From NCBI RefSeq assembly GCF_016907455.1, contig NZ_JAFBCB010000001.1, forward strand, positions 2,790,001-2,854,000: a stretch of DNA of 64,000 bases. The letters are read 5' to 3'. Both the position numbers and the translations under genes were made by a program. Source of the stretch: Brachybacterium muris (GTDB lineage Bacteria; Actinomycetota; Actinomycetes; Actinomycetales; Dermabacteraceae). Numbering within the stretch: the stretch's first letter is position 1; each line of letters opens with the position of its first letter. Under the pieces are notes generated by a model. It made no database searches. It was given only the letters and a program-made list of their open reading frames with translations, and was not told the origin of the DNA. Below, piece by piece: positions 50,820-59,302 of the stretch.

Positions 50820-51746
50820 TCAGGGGGTCTCCTGGTCTCGGGCCTCACTGCGGCGGGAGAGGCGGGTGGCGTCGGCGACGGCCTGCAGGACGGCACGGCT
50901 GCGGGGCCAGGGCAGCGGGGAAGGCGCGCCGCCGGCCATCGCGAGCAAGTGGCCGGCGAGGGTGCGGAAGCCGAAGGGGTCCTCCTGTCCGTCCTCGCCC
51001 AGGGCGATGGTCCGGGTGCCGTCGGCGGTGTCGATCTCGAGCGTGTAGTGCTGGCCGCCGACGGCGCCGTCCAGGGTGAAGACGGCCTGGCGCCCGTCGG
51101 CCTTCGCGCGACCCTCGGCGTGCCACGGCGAGGTGAGCACGCCGTCCCTCGGCGGGCCCGTCGTGCAGGCGGTAACGCGCAGGGAGGGGCCGAGGGCCAG
51201 TTCGAGCAGGTCGAGGGCGTGCACGCCCATCATGGGCACGAGCCCGCCGGCCTCGTCCTGCCAGTGGTTCTCGGGCCTCGTCCAGTAGCCGATGTCGTGG
51301 GCAGCGTGGGCGCGGGCGGCGACCGTCGCGTCACCGAGGGCGCGCAGCTGCGCGGCGACGGCCGGCGCCATACGCAGCGGTGAGCAGGTGAGGACCCTGT
51401 CCTCGTGGCCGCGGACGGCGGCGTCCAGCGCCTCCAGCTCCTGCGTCGTGGTGGCTGCCGGCTTCGTGATGAGCACGGCGGTGCTGGCCTCGAGCAGCGG
51501 GCCGACGAGCGAGGCGACCTGCGCCGGGGGCACGGTCACCAGGGCCGCCGCGCAGCCGGCGTCCACGACGTCGGCGACGGTCGCGGCCTGCTCGGCTCGC
51601 TCGGGGTGCTCGGCGAGGAAATCCTGGACCCGCGCCGGATCCTCGTCCTGCACCAGGAAGCGCACGCCGGGACGCAGGGACGCCAGGTTGCGGGCGTCGA
51701 TGCGCGGGTGGCTGTTGGCGAGGCCGATGATCGCGATGCGGGTCAT
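50820..51746 (-). CDS. Gfo/Idh/MocA-like oxidoreductase (second copy)
   Basis: 308 residues. The N-terminus IAIIGLANSHPRIDARNL is a Rossmann start with GLANSH in place of GxGxxG; VLITKPAATTTQE holds the family Lys-Pro. GGGLVPMMGVHALDLLELALG-like residues (EAGGLVPMMGVHALD) supply the catalytic His. Shorter than the gene at 45723 and not closely similar. ATG 51746 overlaps the amidohydrolase stop (ATGA). The altered glycine motif makes cofactor binding uncertain. Confidence 0.82.
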   Translation of the reverse strand: MTRIAIIGLANSHPRIDARNLASLRPGVRFLVQDEDPARVQDFLAEHPERAEQAATVADVVDAGCAAALVTVPPAQVASLVGPLLEASTAVLITKPAATTTQELEALDAAVRGHEDRVLTCSPLRMAPAVAAQLRALGDATVAARAHAAHDIGYWTRPENHWQDEAGGLVPMMGVHALDLLELALGPSLRVTACTTGPPRDGVLTSPWHAEGRAKADGRQAVFTLDGAVGGQHYTLEIDTADGTRTIALGEDGQEDPFGFRTLAGHLLAMAGGAPSPLPWPRSRAVLQAVADATRLSRRSEARDQETP

Positions 51747-52534
51747 GCGGCGGCGTCCTCCGGGAGCCCGAGGGCTTCGGTGCCGAACAGTCGCACGGCG
51801 TTGCGCCACAGGACGTCCTCGAGCTGGTCCTGCGGGAGGTCCGCGGCGGCGATCTGTCCGAAGGCGACCGCAGGGTCCAGGAGGGTCGAGTCGGTGCCCA
51901 GCAGCACGCGGTCCGTCGGTCCGTGCGTCATGACGTGGCGCATCTGGCCGGCGAGCGCGACGGAGCAGGACGGCTCGATCCACAGGTTCGGGGTGTCGTT
52001 CGCGACCTCGGCGGCGAGGTCCCAGCGGTCCGCGCCCATGTGCCCGGCGATCACCTGGAGGCCGTCCAGGTCCTTGACGGCGCGGGCGAGGTCGACGACG
52101 TCGGTGCCCCAGGTGTGGATCAGCATGACGGTGCGCCGTTGGGCGAACAGGGCGAAGGCGTCGCGCAGCTGGGGGGAGCTCATGGTGGTGTGCGGGTAGT
52201 GGGTGTGCACCTTGACGCCGACGAAGGGGCTGCCGGGCTGCAGCCATCGGTCCATCTCCTTCTCGGCCATGTCGAGGTTGCGCTGGTTGATGACGGCGTA
52301 GCCGCGCAGGTTCTCGTTGCCCTCGAGGTCTCGGGCCATCTGCTCGTTGCCGGCGACGGCGTCGTGGAAGACGCCGCGGGAGGCGGAGACGATCTGGCGG
52401 GTGATCCCCCAGTGCTCGCACATTCGCAGGTTCTCGCGCACGTCGTCGGAGCCCATGTGGAAGAAGTAGGGCCCGGTGTGGGAGTGGGTGTCGATGATGT
52501 AGCGGGTTCGGGCGATCGGATGGAGGTCAGGCAT
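51743..52534 (-). CDS. amidohydrolase family protein (metal-dependent)
   Basis: 263-residue TIM-barrel of the Amidohydro_2 type. Metal ligands are intact: IIDTHSH (Asp15, His17, His19), VHTHYPH, the His in VMLIHTWG, IAGHMGADRWD and the C-terminal LLGTDSTLLDP Asp. Members hydrolyse or decarboxylate carboxylates, lactones and amides. ATG 52534 overlaps the DegT gene end by eight bases. It may ring-open a lactone or deacylate an intermediate; the substrate is unknown. Confidence 0.87.
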   Translation of the reverse strand: MPDLHPIARTRYIIDTHSHTGPYFFHMGSDDVRENLRMCEHWGITRQIVSASRGVFHDAVAGNEQMARDLEGNENLRGYAVINQRNLDMAEKEMDRWLQPGSPFVGVKVHTHYPHTTMSSPQLRDAFALFAQRRTVMLIHTWGTDVVDLARAVKDLDGLQVIAGHMGADRWDLAAEVANDTPNLWIEPSCSVALAGQMRHVMTHGPTDRVLLGTDSTLLDPAVAFGQIAAADLPQDQLEDVLWRNAVRLFGTEALGLPEDAAA

Positions 52535-53717
52535 CGGTGCTCCCGAGGTCGGCGGCGATCTGGGCGAGGTCGCGGGCGGAGGTCTCGATCTGCGCCGGGG
52601 TGAGGTTCTCGTTCACCGCGATGGTGACGAGGGTGGAGCCGACGAGGATCTCGGCCTGCGGGCAGTGCGGGCTCCCGCGCTCGCTGAGCGTGAACGGCCA
52701 CCCGGAGGTGCCGAAGGTGCGGCGCTGGGTGAAGACCGGGTTGGCGTACAGGACGCGCTCGAGATAGCCGGCAGAGGCGGGGAGTCCGACGGCGCGGATC
52801 CGCGCGACGAGCTGGTCGCGGTCGATCACGGCCGGGTCGATGACGACGGGGTACAGCCAGTAGCTGTGGTCCTCGGGCCGTGGAGCGAGGGTGAGGCCGG
52901 GCCTCTCCAGCGCCTGGTCCCAGGCCTGTGCGACGCGTCGCCGGTCGGCGACGACGCCCACGGCGCGGGTGATCTGGACGCGGGCGACGGCGGCGATGAG
53001 CTCGGACATCCGGTAGTTCAGTCCGTGCTCGAGGTGCGTTCGGGTGCCCTCCTCGCGAGGCCACCCTTTGTCGGCGAAGAGCCGCGCCCGACGGGCCAGA
53101 GCGGGGTCGTCGGTGATCAGCAGGCCGCCGTCGCCGGTGGTGACGTGCTTGGACTGCTGCAGGGAGAAGCAGCCGATGTCGCCGACGGTGCCCGCGACGG
53201 CGCCCGACGGGGTCCGGGTCCAGTACGCCTGGGCGCAGTCCTCGATGATGCGGACGCCGCGGGGGCGGCACACTTCGGCGATGCCCTCCACGTCGGCGCC
53301 GCCGCCGAAGAGGTGGACGACCATCACGGCGCGGGTGCGCGGGCCGATCGCGGCGGCGACGGTCTGCGCGGTGAGGCAGCCGGTGACGGGGTCCAGGTCG
53401 GCGAAAACGGGGACAAGCCCCTCGGCGATGACGCCGATGGTGGTGCCGGCGTCGGTGATCGGCGGGACGATGACCTCGTCCCCGGGCTCGAGGTCCAGGG
53501 CTGCGACAGCGGCGTGCAGGGACGCGGTGCCGGTCGCGAAGGCCGCCGCGTGCCGGGCGCCCATCAGCTCGGCGAACTCGTGTTCGAGGGCGGGCGTATC
53601 GGTGCCGTCGACTCGCCACAGGTGGCCGCTGCGCAGCACGCGCAGAACTGCTTCCTCCTCCTCGACGCCGATCCGTCGGCCTGGGGCGCTGAAGACGTCG
53701 GGGTATCCGCTGCTCAT
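52527..53717 (-). CDS. DegT/DnrJ/EryC1/StrS family aminotransferase
   Basis: 396-residue PLP enzyme. The PLP lysine is Lys190 (SLQQSKHVTTGDGG); VIVPPITDAGTTIGVIAEG, FADLDP and RIIEDCAQAY (Asp160 contacts the ring) are family marks. Usually aminates keto-sugars or, in catabolism, removes the amino group. Together with the aldolase, SDR and importer it suggests an amino sugar or aminocyclitol substrate. ATG 53717 overlaps the upstream stop (ATGA). Confidence 0.9.
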   Translation of the reverse strand: MSSGYPDVFSAPGRRIGVEEEEAVLRVLRSGHLWRVDGTDTPALEHEFAELMGARHAAAFATGTASLHAAVAALDLEPGDEVIVPPITDAGTTIGVIAEGLVPVFADLDPVTGCLTAQTVAAAIGPRTRAVMVVHLFGGGADVEGIAEVCRPRGVRIIEDCAQAYWTRTPSGAVAGTVGDIGCFSLQQSKHVTTGDGGLLITDDPALARRARLFADKGWPREEGTRTHLEHGLNYRMSELIAAVARVQITRAVGVVADRRRVAQAWDQALERPGLTLAPRPEDHSYWLYPVVIDPAVIDRDQLVARIRAVGLPASAGYLERVLYANPVFTQRRTFGTSGWPFTLSERGSPHCPQAEILVGSTLVTIAVNENLTPAQIETSARDLAQIAADLGSTDA

Positions 53718-54466
53718 GAGCCCGGCTCGAGCAGAGATCGGAGGGTGCCTCCGGCGACAGCCTCGAAGTCCGCGGGGCTCAGGCGTGCGTCGCGCAGGCG
53801 CCACACGGTCGGCTCGAGGTCCTGCAGCGGGCTACCGGAGCCGAAGGCGAGGTGGGAGGCGCCGACCTCGCCACACACGGTCTCGAAGGCGTCCGGGCCG
53901 AGCATCTTGCGGGTGGAGGTGACGAAGCCCGGCTCCTCCTGGGCGACCAGGAGGAAGTCCGCCATCTCGTAGTAGGTGGCGTCCAGGAAGACCACCTTGG
54001 CCCCCTTGCCGCGGAAGAAGCTGTGGACCTGTGAGAACAGCCCTTCGACGAGCATGACCATGCCGCGGGAGGCGGCCTCGTCGACGATCCGCTGGTAGCC
54101 GGGCCGTCCGGGGGCGACGTTCTGGGTGGTGGATCCGATGCGGATCGCGCGCACGCCGTCTTCGAGCCAGGCGTCCAGGCGGTCGTCGATGCCGATCGCG
54201 TCGTGGAGGTTGACGGCGTTGCAGCGGAGCCAGCCGTGGACCTGCGACCACGCCTGGAGCTCCTCGGCGCCGCCGGCCTCGTCGTACCAGCAGGCCTGGG
54301 CGGAAGCGACGAGCGCATTGGCGATGCCGCCGCGACGCAGGATCGCGTCGATCGCCTCGGGCGAGCCGTCGACGTCGGCACGGGAGGGCCACAGGCCAGC
54401 GGCCACGTCGCAGTCCAGCGCGATGGGCCGCTCGTCGGCGGCCAGCCGCTCGAAGAACCCTGGCAT
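53714..54466 (-). CDS. amidohydrolase-like protein lacking metal ligands
   Basis: 250 residues, related in layout to Amidohydro_2 proteins and to the intact enzyme at 51743. The first metal motif that should read DxHxH is ALDCDVAAGL here, and the final Asp region reads LAFGSGSPLQDLEP with Gly for Asp. So metal binding and hydrolysis are doubtful; it may be a partner subunit or a non-catalytic ligand binder. The start MPGFFERLAADERP has AAAGGG six bases upstream. It overlaps the DegT gene by four bases. Confidence 0.75.
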   Translation of the reverse strand: MPGFFERLAADERPIALDCDVAAGLWPSRADVDGSPEAIDAILRRGGIANALVASAQACWYDEAGGAEELQAWSQVHGWLRCNAVNLHDAIGIDDRLDAWLEDGVRAIRIGSTTQNVAPGRPGYQRIVDEAASRGMVMLVEGLFSQVHSFFRGKGAKVVFLDATYYEMADFLLVAQEEPGFVTSTRKMLGPDAFETVCGEVGASHLAFGSGSPLQDLEPTVWRLRDARLSPADFEAVAGGTLRSLLEPGS

Positions 54467-54513
54467 CGGATGCCCTTTCGGTGGTCGGTGGTCCCTGGAT
54501 ATCACGCAGTCGC

Positions 54514-54547
54514 GGGGCGCGGGCCGGATCGGTGCGGCCCGCGCTCC
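54514..54547 (-). terminator. hairpin after the beta-propeller gene
   Basis: GCGCGGGCCG (54517-54526) and CGGCCCGCGC (54535-54544) pair perfectly, extended to 13 bp by the flanks 54514-54516 and 54545-54547 with one G-T. It lies 22 bases past the propeller gene stop and 47 before the next gene, so it may cut expression between them. Confidence 0.65.
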
Positions 54548-54569
54548 CGTGCTCGGACGGCCTGCCCGG

Positions 54570-56948
54570 TCAGCCGCGGCAGTCGGGGGCCGACTGGTCG
54601 GGGCAGCCCGGCCGCAGGTCGGAACGCGCCGTGTCCACGAGCATGGTGCGGATGCCCTCGCGGTGCATCGCGGCATCGACGGACCGGTATTCGAGCCGAT
54701 ACGGGCTCGACGACGGCCTGAAGGCGATCGGCCCGTCATAGACCGTCCAGGCGCCGCCATCGATCCGGTACTCGGTGCCGGTGACGGTGCCCGCGTCCTC
54801 GGCGCTGAGGGTGACGGCGAGGCGTCGCGGCCCCTTGCCGCTGGTGAAGCCCCGGGTCGCCGTGGTGACGGGTGCGGCGAGGTCGCCGCCGGCGCTCTCG
54901 GCCGCGAAGTCCCATCGATACAGGCGCGATCCACGGGCGAAGTACAGGTCGCCGCTGGCGTCCTGCGCCAGGTAGGCGACGCGGGTGTGCGCCATGCGGA
55001 TGGTCTCCAGGCTGACGGGGTCCACGCGCCACAGGGCGCCGCCGGAGGTGGCGTACAGGTAGCCGTCCTCGCGGAATTCGATGTGCCGGTCGGTGCCGTA
55101 CATGGAGCGGGAGACCGGGAAGATCTGCTCGGCGAGCTCCACCTCGCGGGTCTCCGGGTCGAAGCGGACGAGCGCACCGTCTGCGTTGGCCCACAGCTTG
55201 CCGGCCTCGTCGAAGCTCAGGGCCGAGACGGTCTGCGCGCCGGGCACCGGGACGACGTCATGGACCACCTCACCGGTGTCTGGGTCGATGACGATCAGGT
55301 GCGCCTCGGTGGCGACGGGATCGATGCCGTAGCCGCCGTTGATGGTGGTGCCGGCGTACAGCAGGCCGTCACGCTCGGCGAGGGAGACAGGGGCCTGGTC
55401 CTTCACGTGACCGGTGTGCACCTCCATCTCGCCACTGATCGGATCCCAGAAGGTGATGGCGCCGCCGAGGCGCCCCGACTTCGGCACCGAGGAGACGGCG
55501 ACGCGGTCACCGACGCGGACGATCGACTGGGGGCGGTCCTGCTCGGAGCCGAGCTGTCGGGGCTCGGCCGGGTTGGTCCCACTGTCCCAGGGCTGAGTGG
55601 TGTCGTAAGAGGTCAGAAGGCCGTTCGGATACCGGCCCATGAGAAGCAGGTCGTCGTAGACGCCGAGGCCCTCGACCTGGCCGGCGCCGGCGAGCTGGGT
55701 GAAGGTGTCGTCGGCCGGATCGAACTGCGCCATGCTCGGCGGCGACAGGAAGCCGGGGACGTAGATCTTCCCGTCGGGCCCCGCTGCGACCTCCTGGATA
55801 GGGTTGGGGGTCTTCTCGAGGATCGACTCTCCGATGTAGAGGCCCTTGCTGCTCTCGAAGTTCCGCGCGTAGGTGCGGCCGCGGTTGTAGGTGAGGACGA
55901 GGCTGTGACCGGGGAAGGTCTCCTGGTCCTCGAACTCGTGCCAGATGTATGCGCCGGGGAACGCGTTGGGGTTGAAGCCGGTGTGCTCCAGGCGGTGGTC
56001 CTCGACGTAGTAGCGGTAGATACCGACGGGGTCGACGCCGTTGTTCAGGCGCAGCATGACGAAGCGGCCCGTCGGGTCGAGGTCGGAGATGACGCGGCCG
56101 GTGATCTTCTCGACCGTGTTCACGATCTCGAGGGTCTCGAGGTCGTAGACGACGAGGGCGTTGATCGGCTCGTAGCGCACGAACAGCAGCCCGGCGGCGA
56201 TGGTGATGTCATAGGCGGTGTTCTGGACGCCGAGCGGGGACTCGACGGCGCGGACCTCGCCGGTGTCCCGGTCGATGCGGGCGAGCTCGGCGTTCGGCTG
56301 GCTTCCGGCGACGACGTAGTCCTCGTTCGCGTCGAGGCCGCGCAGGTAGGTCTCGCCGGGCAGCGGGGAGCCGAGGTCCTCGAACTCGCCGCTAGCGGGG
56401 TCGTAGGAGAACAGCAGGGCGCCCGGGTAGGTGCCGCCGTAGATCAGGCCGTCGGGGGCCGCGGTCAGGCGCCACACGCCCTCGCCCTCGAACGGGGTGC
56501 CGAGGTCGGTGATCTCGGTGTCGCCCGCGCCCCAGGAGTACATGTCGCCGTCGGTAGAGCCGAAGTAGACCCGCTGATCGTGCGGGGAGTACGCGGTTGC
56601 CCAGGAGTTCTTGCCGCGCGGGGCGCGCTGGAAGAAGGCGAGCTCCTGCTTCTCGACGTCGACGACCTGGAGCATGATCGGCACTTCGTCGTTGCCGTTG
56701 CTCACGTAGAAGGCGTAGAGGCGCCCGTCGGATCCGACGCCGAGCGAGGAGTCGGGCGAGAGCACGGAACCTGGGATCGCGTAGCCGAGGTCCTGCTCGG
56801 CACCGGGCACAGGTGTCGCCGCCTGGTCATCGGCGACGGCCGGAGCGCCGGGCGCGCCGAGGGTGACACCCAGCGCGAGGGCCAGTACCAGGACGAGCAG
56901 TCTCAGGGCCCCGGGGCGGGCCGCGGTGACGGTCGTGGGAGTGCGCAT
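54570..56948 (-). CDS. secreted beta-propeller protein of unknown function
   Basis: 792 residues. Signal peptide of about 40 residues (RPGALRLLVLVLALALGVTLGAPGAPAVA, cleavage near AVADD). The mature part is a string of propeller blades with recurring YDP.SGE/WDPISGE/IDPDTGEV and GLIYGGTYPG, GKLWANADGAL, GYLYATSGGALWRVDP patterns, probably two propellers. The last 100 residues look like an Ig/fibronectin-type domain (VTLSAEDAGTVTGTEYRIDGG). I chose ATG 56948 behind GGAGG. It faces a LacI-type operator. No catalytic motif is recognised; an extracellular lyase or binding protein for the locus substrate is plausible. Confidence 0.8.
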   Translation of the reverse strand: MRTPTTVTAARPGALRLLVLVLALALGVTLGAPGAPAVADDQAATPVPGAEQDLGYAIPGSVLSPDSSLGVGSDGRLYAFYVSNGNDEVPIMLQVVDVEKQELAFFQRAPRGKNSWATAYSPHDQRVYFGSTDGDMYSWGAGDTEITDLGTPFEGEGVWRLTAAPDGLIYGGTYPGALLFSYDPASGEFEDLGSPLPGETYLRGLDANEDYVVAGSQPNAELARIDRDTGEVRAVESPLGVQNTAYDITIAAGLLFVRYEPINALVVYDLETLEIVNTVEKITGRVISDLDPTGRFVMLRLNNGVDPVGIYRYYVEDHRLEHTGFNPNAFPGAYIWHEFEDQETFPGHSLVLTYNRGRTYARNFESSKGLYIGESILEKTPNPIQEVAAGPDGKIYVPGFLSPPSMAQFDPADDTFTQLAGAGQVEGLGVYDDLLLMGRYPNGLLTSYDTTQPWDSGTNPAEPRQLGSEQDRPQSIVRVGDRVAVSSVPKSGRLGGAITFWDPISGEMEVHTGHVKDQAPVSLAERDGLLYAGTTINGGYGIDPVATEAHLIVIDPDTGEVVHDVVPVPGAQTVSALSFDEAGKLWANADGALVRFDPETREVELAEQIFPVSRSMYGTDRHIEFREDGYLYATSGGALWRVDPVSLETIRMAHTRVAYLAQDASGDLYFARGSRLYRWDFAAESAGGDLAAPVTTATRGFTSGKGPRRLAVTLSAEDAGTVTGTEYRIDGGAWTVYDGPIAFRPSSSPYRLEYRSVDAAMHREGIRTMLVDTARSDLRPGCPDQSAPDCRG

Positions 56949-56962
56949 CCATCCTCCTCGAT

Positions 56963-56976
56963 AGAAAAGCGTTTCT
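56963..56976. promoter_or_regulatory. LacI-type operator at the beta-propeller promoter
   Basis: AGAAAAGCGTTTCT: arms AGAAA/TTTCT around AGCG, the classic LacI-family layout. It lies 15 bases before the propeller start and overlaps the likely promoter. It resembles the sites at 57081 and 59256. Confidence 0.72.
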
Positions 56977-57067
56977 GTACCGTACCCTAGCAGCCCTAGC
57001 CACACCACCCTTCTCGGACAGCGAATCCGCTCGACAGCGTCTCGAGCGACCACATCGTCGGTCTCCA

Positions 57068-57096
57068 TTGCGAGCCGGACAGTAAGGCTTTACTAT
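57068..57096 (+). promoter_or_regulatory. promoter with LacI-type operator before the SDR gene
   Basis: The -35 TTGCGA (57068-57073) and -10 TACTAT (57091-57096) are 17 bases apart. The operator AGTAAGGCTTTACT (57081-57094, 12 of 14 bases symmetric) overlaps the -10. Its centre is 118 bases from the operator at 56963, so one tetrameric repressor could loop between them. Confidence 0.72.
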
Positions 57097-57122
57097 CGGA
57101 CCACATCGTCAAGGAGGATCCG

Positions 57123-58154
57123 ATGACACTGCACCGCCCTGAGGACGAGACGGCGCTCGACGAGCTACTGTCCGCGCCGACCCCCGGCGTCACCGAGGCC
57201 CTGTCCGCGATCGACGGGGACATCGTCCTGCTGGGCGGCGGTGGCAAGGTCGGCCCCACCCTTGCACGCATGGCGCGCCGCGCGCTCGACGAGGCCGGTT
57301 CCGACTCCCGCGTGATCTCCGTGTCCCGCTGGTCCGACGAGACGGCCGCCGCCTCCTTGCGCGAGCACGGCATCGAGATCGTCTCGGCCGACCTCTCCGA
57401 CCCCGACTCCTGGGCGGGCCTGCCTGACGCCGGCGCGGTCATGTATCTACTCGGCCACAAGTTCGGTGCCACGGGGAATCCGGCGAAGACCTGGTGGCTC
57501 AACGCCGTCGTCCCCGGCTTCTGCGCCTCCCGCTACCGCGGGGTCCCCTCCGTCGCCTACTCGACCGGCAACGTCTACCCGCTGCGCCCGGTCTCCAGGG
57601 GTGGCGCCACCGAGCAGGATCCGATCGGCCCCGTCGGCATGTACGCGCAGTCCTGCGCGGCGCGCGAGCAAGCCTTCGCCGAGGCCGCCGACCGCTGGGG
57701 CACCCCCACTGCGATCTACCGGCTGAACTACGCCTGCGAGCTGCGCTACGGCGTCATCGCGGACATCGCCCGCACCATCGCCGAGGGCGCCCCCGTCGAC
57801 GTCACCATGCCGGCCGTCAACGTCGTGTGGCAGCGCGACTCGAACGCCTGGAGCTTGCAGACCCTGGCGCACGCCTCGAACCCGGCCTTCGTCCTCAACG
57901 GCACCGGCCCGGAGACCCTCTCCACCCGGTACATCGCCGAGGTCCTCGCCGAGCACGCCGGCTGGGACCTGGAGATCACAGGCGAGGAGGCGAACACCGC
58001 TCTGCTGAACAACGCCGCCCGCGCCCACGAGATGTTCGGCTACCCGAGCATCCCGCCGGCCACGATCATCCGCTGGGTCGCCGAGTGGGTCAGCAGCGGC
58101 GCCCGAACGCTGGGCAAGCCCACCAAGTTCCAGCAGCGGGACGGTGGCTTCTGA
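57123..58154 (+). CDS. NAD-dependent epimerase/dehydratase (extended SDR)
   Basis: 343 residues. The Rossmann motif is IVLLGGGGKVGPTLARMARR; VSADLSDPDSW follows, YLLGHKFGATGNPAKTWWLN corresponds to the NAG region, and STGNVYPL and the catalytic Tyr in GPVGMYAQSCAAREQ (YxxxC instead of YxxxK) come later. The missing Lys is unusual for an active SDR. Strong ribosome site AAGGAGG before ATG 57123. First gene of the plus-strand arm, coupled to the aldolase gene by TGATG. Confidence 0.85.
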   Translation: MTLHRPEDETALDELLSAPTPGVTEALSAIDGDIVLLGGGGKVGPTLARMARRALDEAGSDSRVISVSRWSDETAAASLREHGIEIVSADLSDPDSWAGLPDAGAVMYLLGHKFGATGNPAKTWWLNAVVPGFCASRYRGVPSVAYSTGNVYPLRPVSRGGATEQDPIGPVGMYAQSCAAREQAFAEAADRWGTPTAIYRLNYACELRYGVIADIARTIAEGAPVDVTMPAVNVVWQRDSNAWSLQTLAHASNPAFVLNGTGPETLSTRYIAEVLAEHAGWDLEITGEEANTALLNNAARAHEMFGYPSIPPATIIRWVAEWVSSGARTLGKPTKFQQRDGGF

Positions 58155-59173
58155 TGCATTTGTTCGGCACCCCGCCCCACGTCATCCCCGCCCATCCGCT
58201 GGCCGTCGACGAGGACGGCCACCCCGACTGGGCCGCGCAGCGCCTGCTGACCCGCTACTACCTGGCGGCCGGCGCCACCGGCCTCGGCGTCGCCGTCCAC
58301 ACCACCCAGTTCGAGGTCCACGACGATCGCGGTCTGCTGCGCCGCGTCTACACCGAGGCCGCCGAGGTCGCCGAGAGCTTCGGCCCGGAGGCGACGCTGG
58401 TGGCCGGCATAGTCGGCGATGCGCGCACCGCCGCCGAGGAGGCCGCCCTGGCGGCGGACCTCGGCTACGAGGCGGCGCTGCTCTCCCCGCACGGGCTCAC
58501 CGACCGCACTGAGCGCGGCATCCTGGACCGCGCCCGCGCCGTCGCCGCGGAGCTACCGATCGTCGGCTTCTACATGCAGGAGTCCGTTGGCGGTATGTAT
58601 CTCTCCCCCGCCTTCTGGGAGGAGCTGCTCACCATCGAGCGGCTGGTCGGCATCAAGGTCGCACCCTTCGACCGCTACCGGACGAAGGACATCATGGAGC
58701 AGCTCGCCCTCAGCGGCCGCGAGGACGTCGCACTGCTGACCGGCAACGACGACGCGATCGTCCCGGACCTCATGACCCCCTTCACCGTGGACGGCCGCGA
58801 GATACGCTTCCGGGGCGGTCTGCTGGGCCAGTGGGCGGTGGGCACCCGCGCCGCCGTCGAGCTGACCGGCCGCCTCTGGAAGGGCCATGACGGTCCTGTC
58901 CCGCAGGAGCTGCTCGATACCGGCATGGCCATGGTCGACGTGAACCAAGCCGTCTTCGATCCGCAGAACCGCTTCGCTGGCTCCATCGCCGGCGTCAACG
59001 AGATGCTGCGCCAGCAGGGCCTGCTGCCCAGCTCCCGCTGCCTGTCCGACACCGAGATCCTCTCTCCCGGCCAGGCCGACCGCATCCGTCTCGTCCGCGA
59101 GCGTCACCCCGAGCTCCTGGACGAGGACTTCATCGCCGAGAACATCGACTCCTGGCGCGAGGACATCGCCTGA
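58154..59173 (+). CDS. dihydrodipicolinate synthase-family aldolase
   Basis: 339-residue TIM barrel of the DapA/NanA/KDG aldolase family. The Schiff-base lysine is Lys168 (LVGIKVAPFDRYRT), with Tyr140 in VGFYMQESVGG. The N-terminus begins with a long PPHVIPAHPLAVDEDG segment in place of the usual short start. Likely cleaves a 2-keto-3-deoxy acid made by the other enzymes. ATG 58154 shares one base with the preceding stop. Substrate unknown. Confidence 0.88.
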   Translation: MHLFGTPPHVIPAHPLAVDEDGHPDWAAQRLLTRYYLAAGATGLGVAVHTTQFEVHDDRGLLRRVYTEAAEVAESFGPEATLVAGIVGDARTAAEEAALAADLGYEAALLSPHGLTDRTERGILDRARAVAAELPIVGFYMQESVGGMYLSPAFWEELLTIERLVGIKVAPFDRYRTKDIMEQLALSGREDVALLTGNDDAIVPDLMTPFTVDGREIRFRGGLLGQWAVGTRAAVELTGRLWKGHDGPVPQELLDTGMAMVDVNQAVFDPQNRFAGSIAGVNEMLRQQGLLPSSRCLSDTEILSPGQADRIRLVRERHPELLDEDFIAENIDSWREDIA

Positions 59174-59182
59174 GGAGCACCG

Positions 59183-59212
59183 CCCGTGGCCGGCGTCGCC
59201 GTCGGTCACGGG
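59183..59212 (+). terminator. hairpin after the aldolase gene
   Basis: CCCGTGGCCG (59183-59192) pairs with CGGTCACGGG (59203-59212) with one G-T, ten bases past the stop. It separates the aldolase transcript from the binding-protein gene, which has its own promoter. Confidence 0.55.
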
Positions 59213-59235
59213 AGCACAACGATCAGCCCACCGCA

Positions 59236-59269
59236 TCGACCCCGAAACGCCTGATAGATAACCTTTTCT
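59236..59269 (+). promoter_or_regulatory. promoter with LacI-type operator before the binding-protein gene
   Basis: The -35-like TCGACC (59236-59241) and -10-like TAACCT (59259-59264) are 17 bases apart. The operator AGATAACCTTTTCT (59256-59269, 10 of 14 symmetric) overlaps the -10, as at 57081. Confidence 0.62.
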
Positions 59270-59302
59270 CACAGCAGTTGCCAACCCCTAAGGAGAGACG
59301 CC

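Noticed and set aside
54126-56990. 954-codon open frame on the plus strand
   Set aside because: Antisense to the propeller and amidohydrolase-like genes; low-complexity Gly/Val/Asp composition, no ribosome site.
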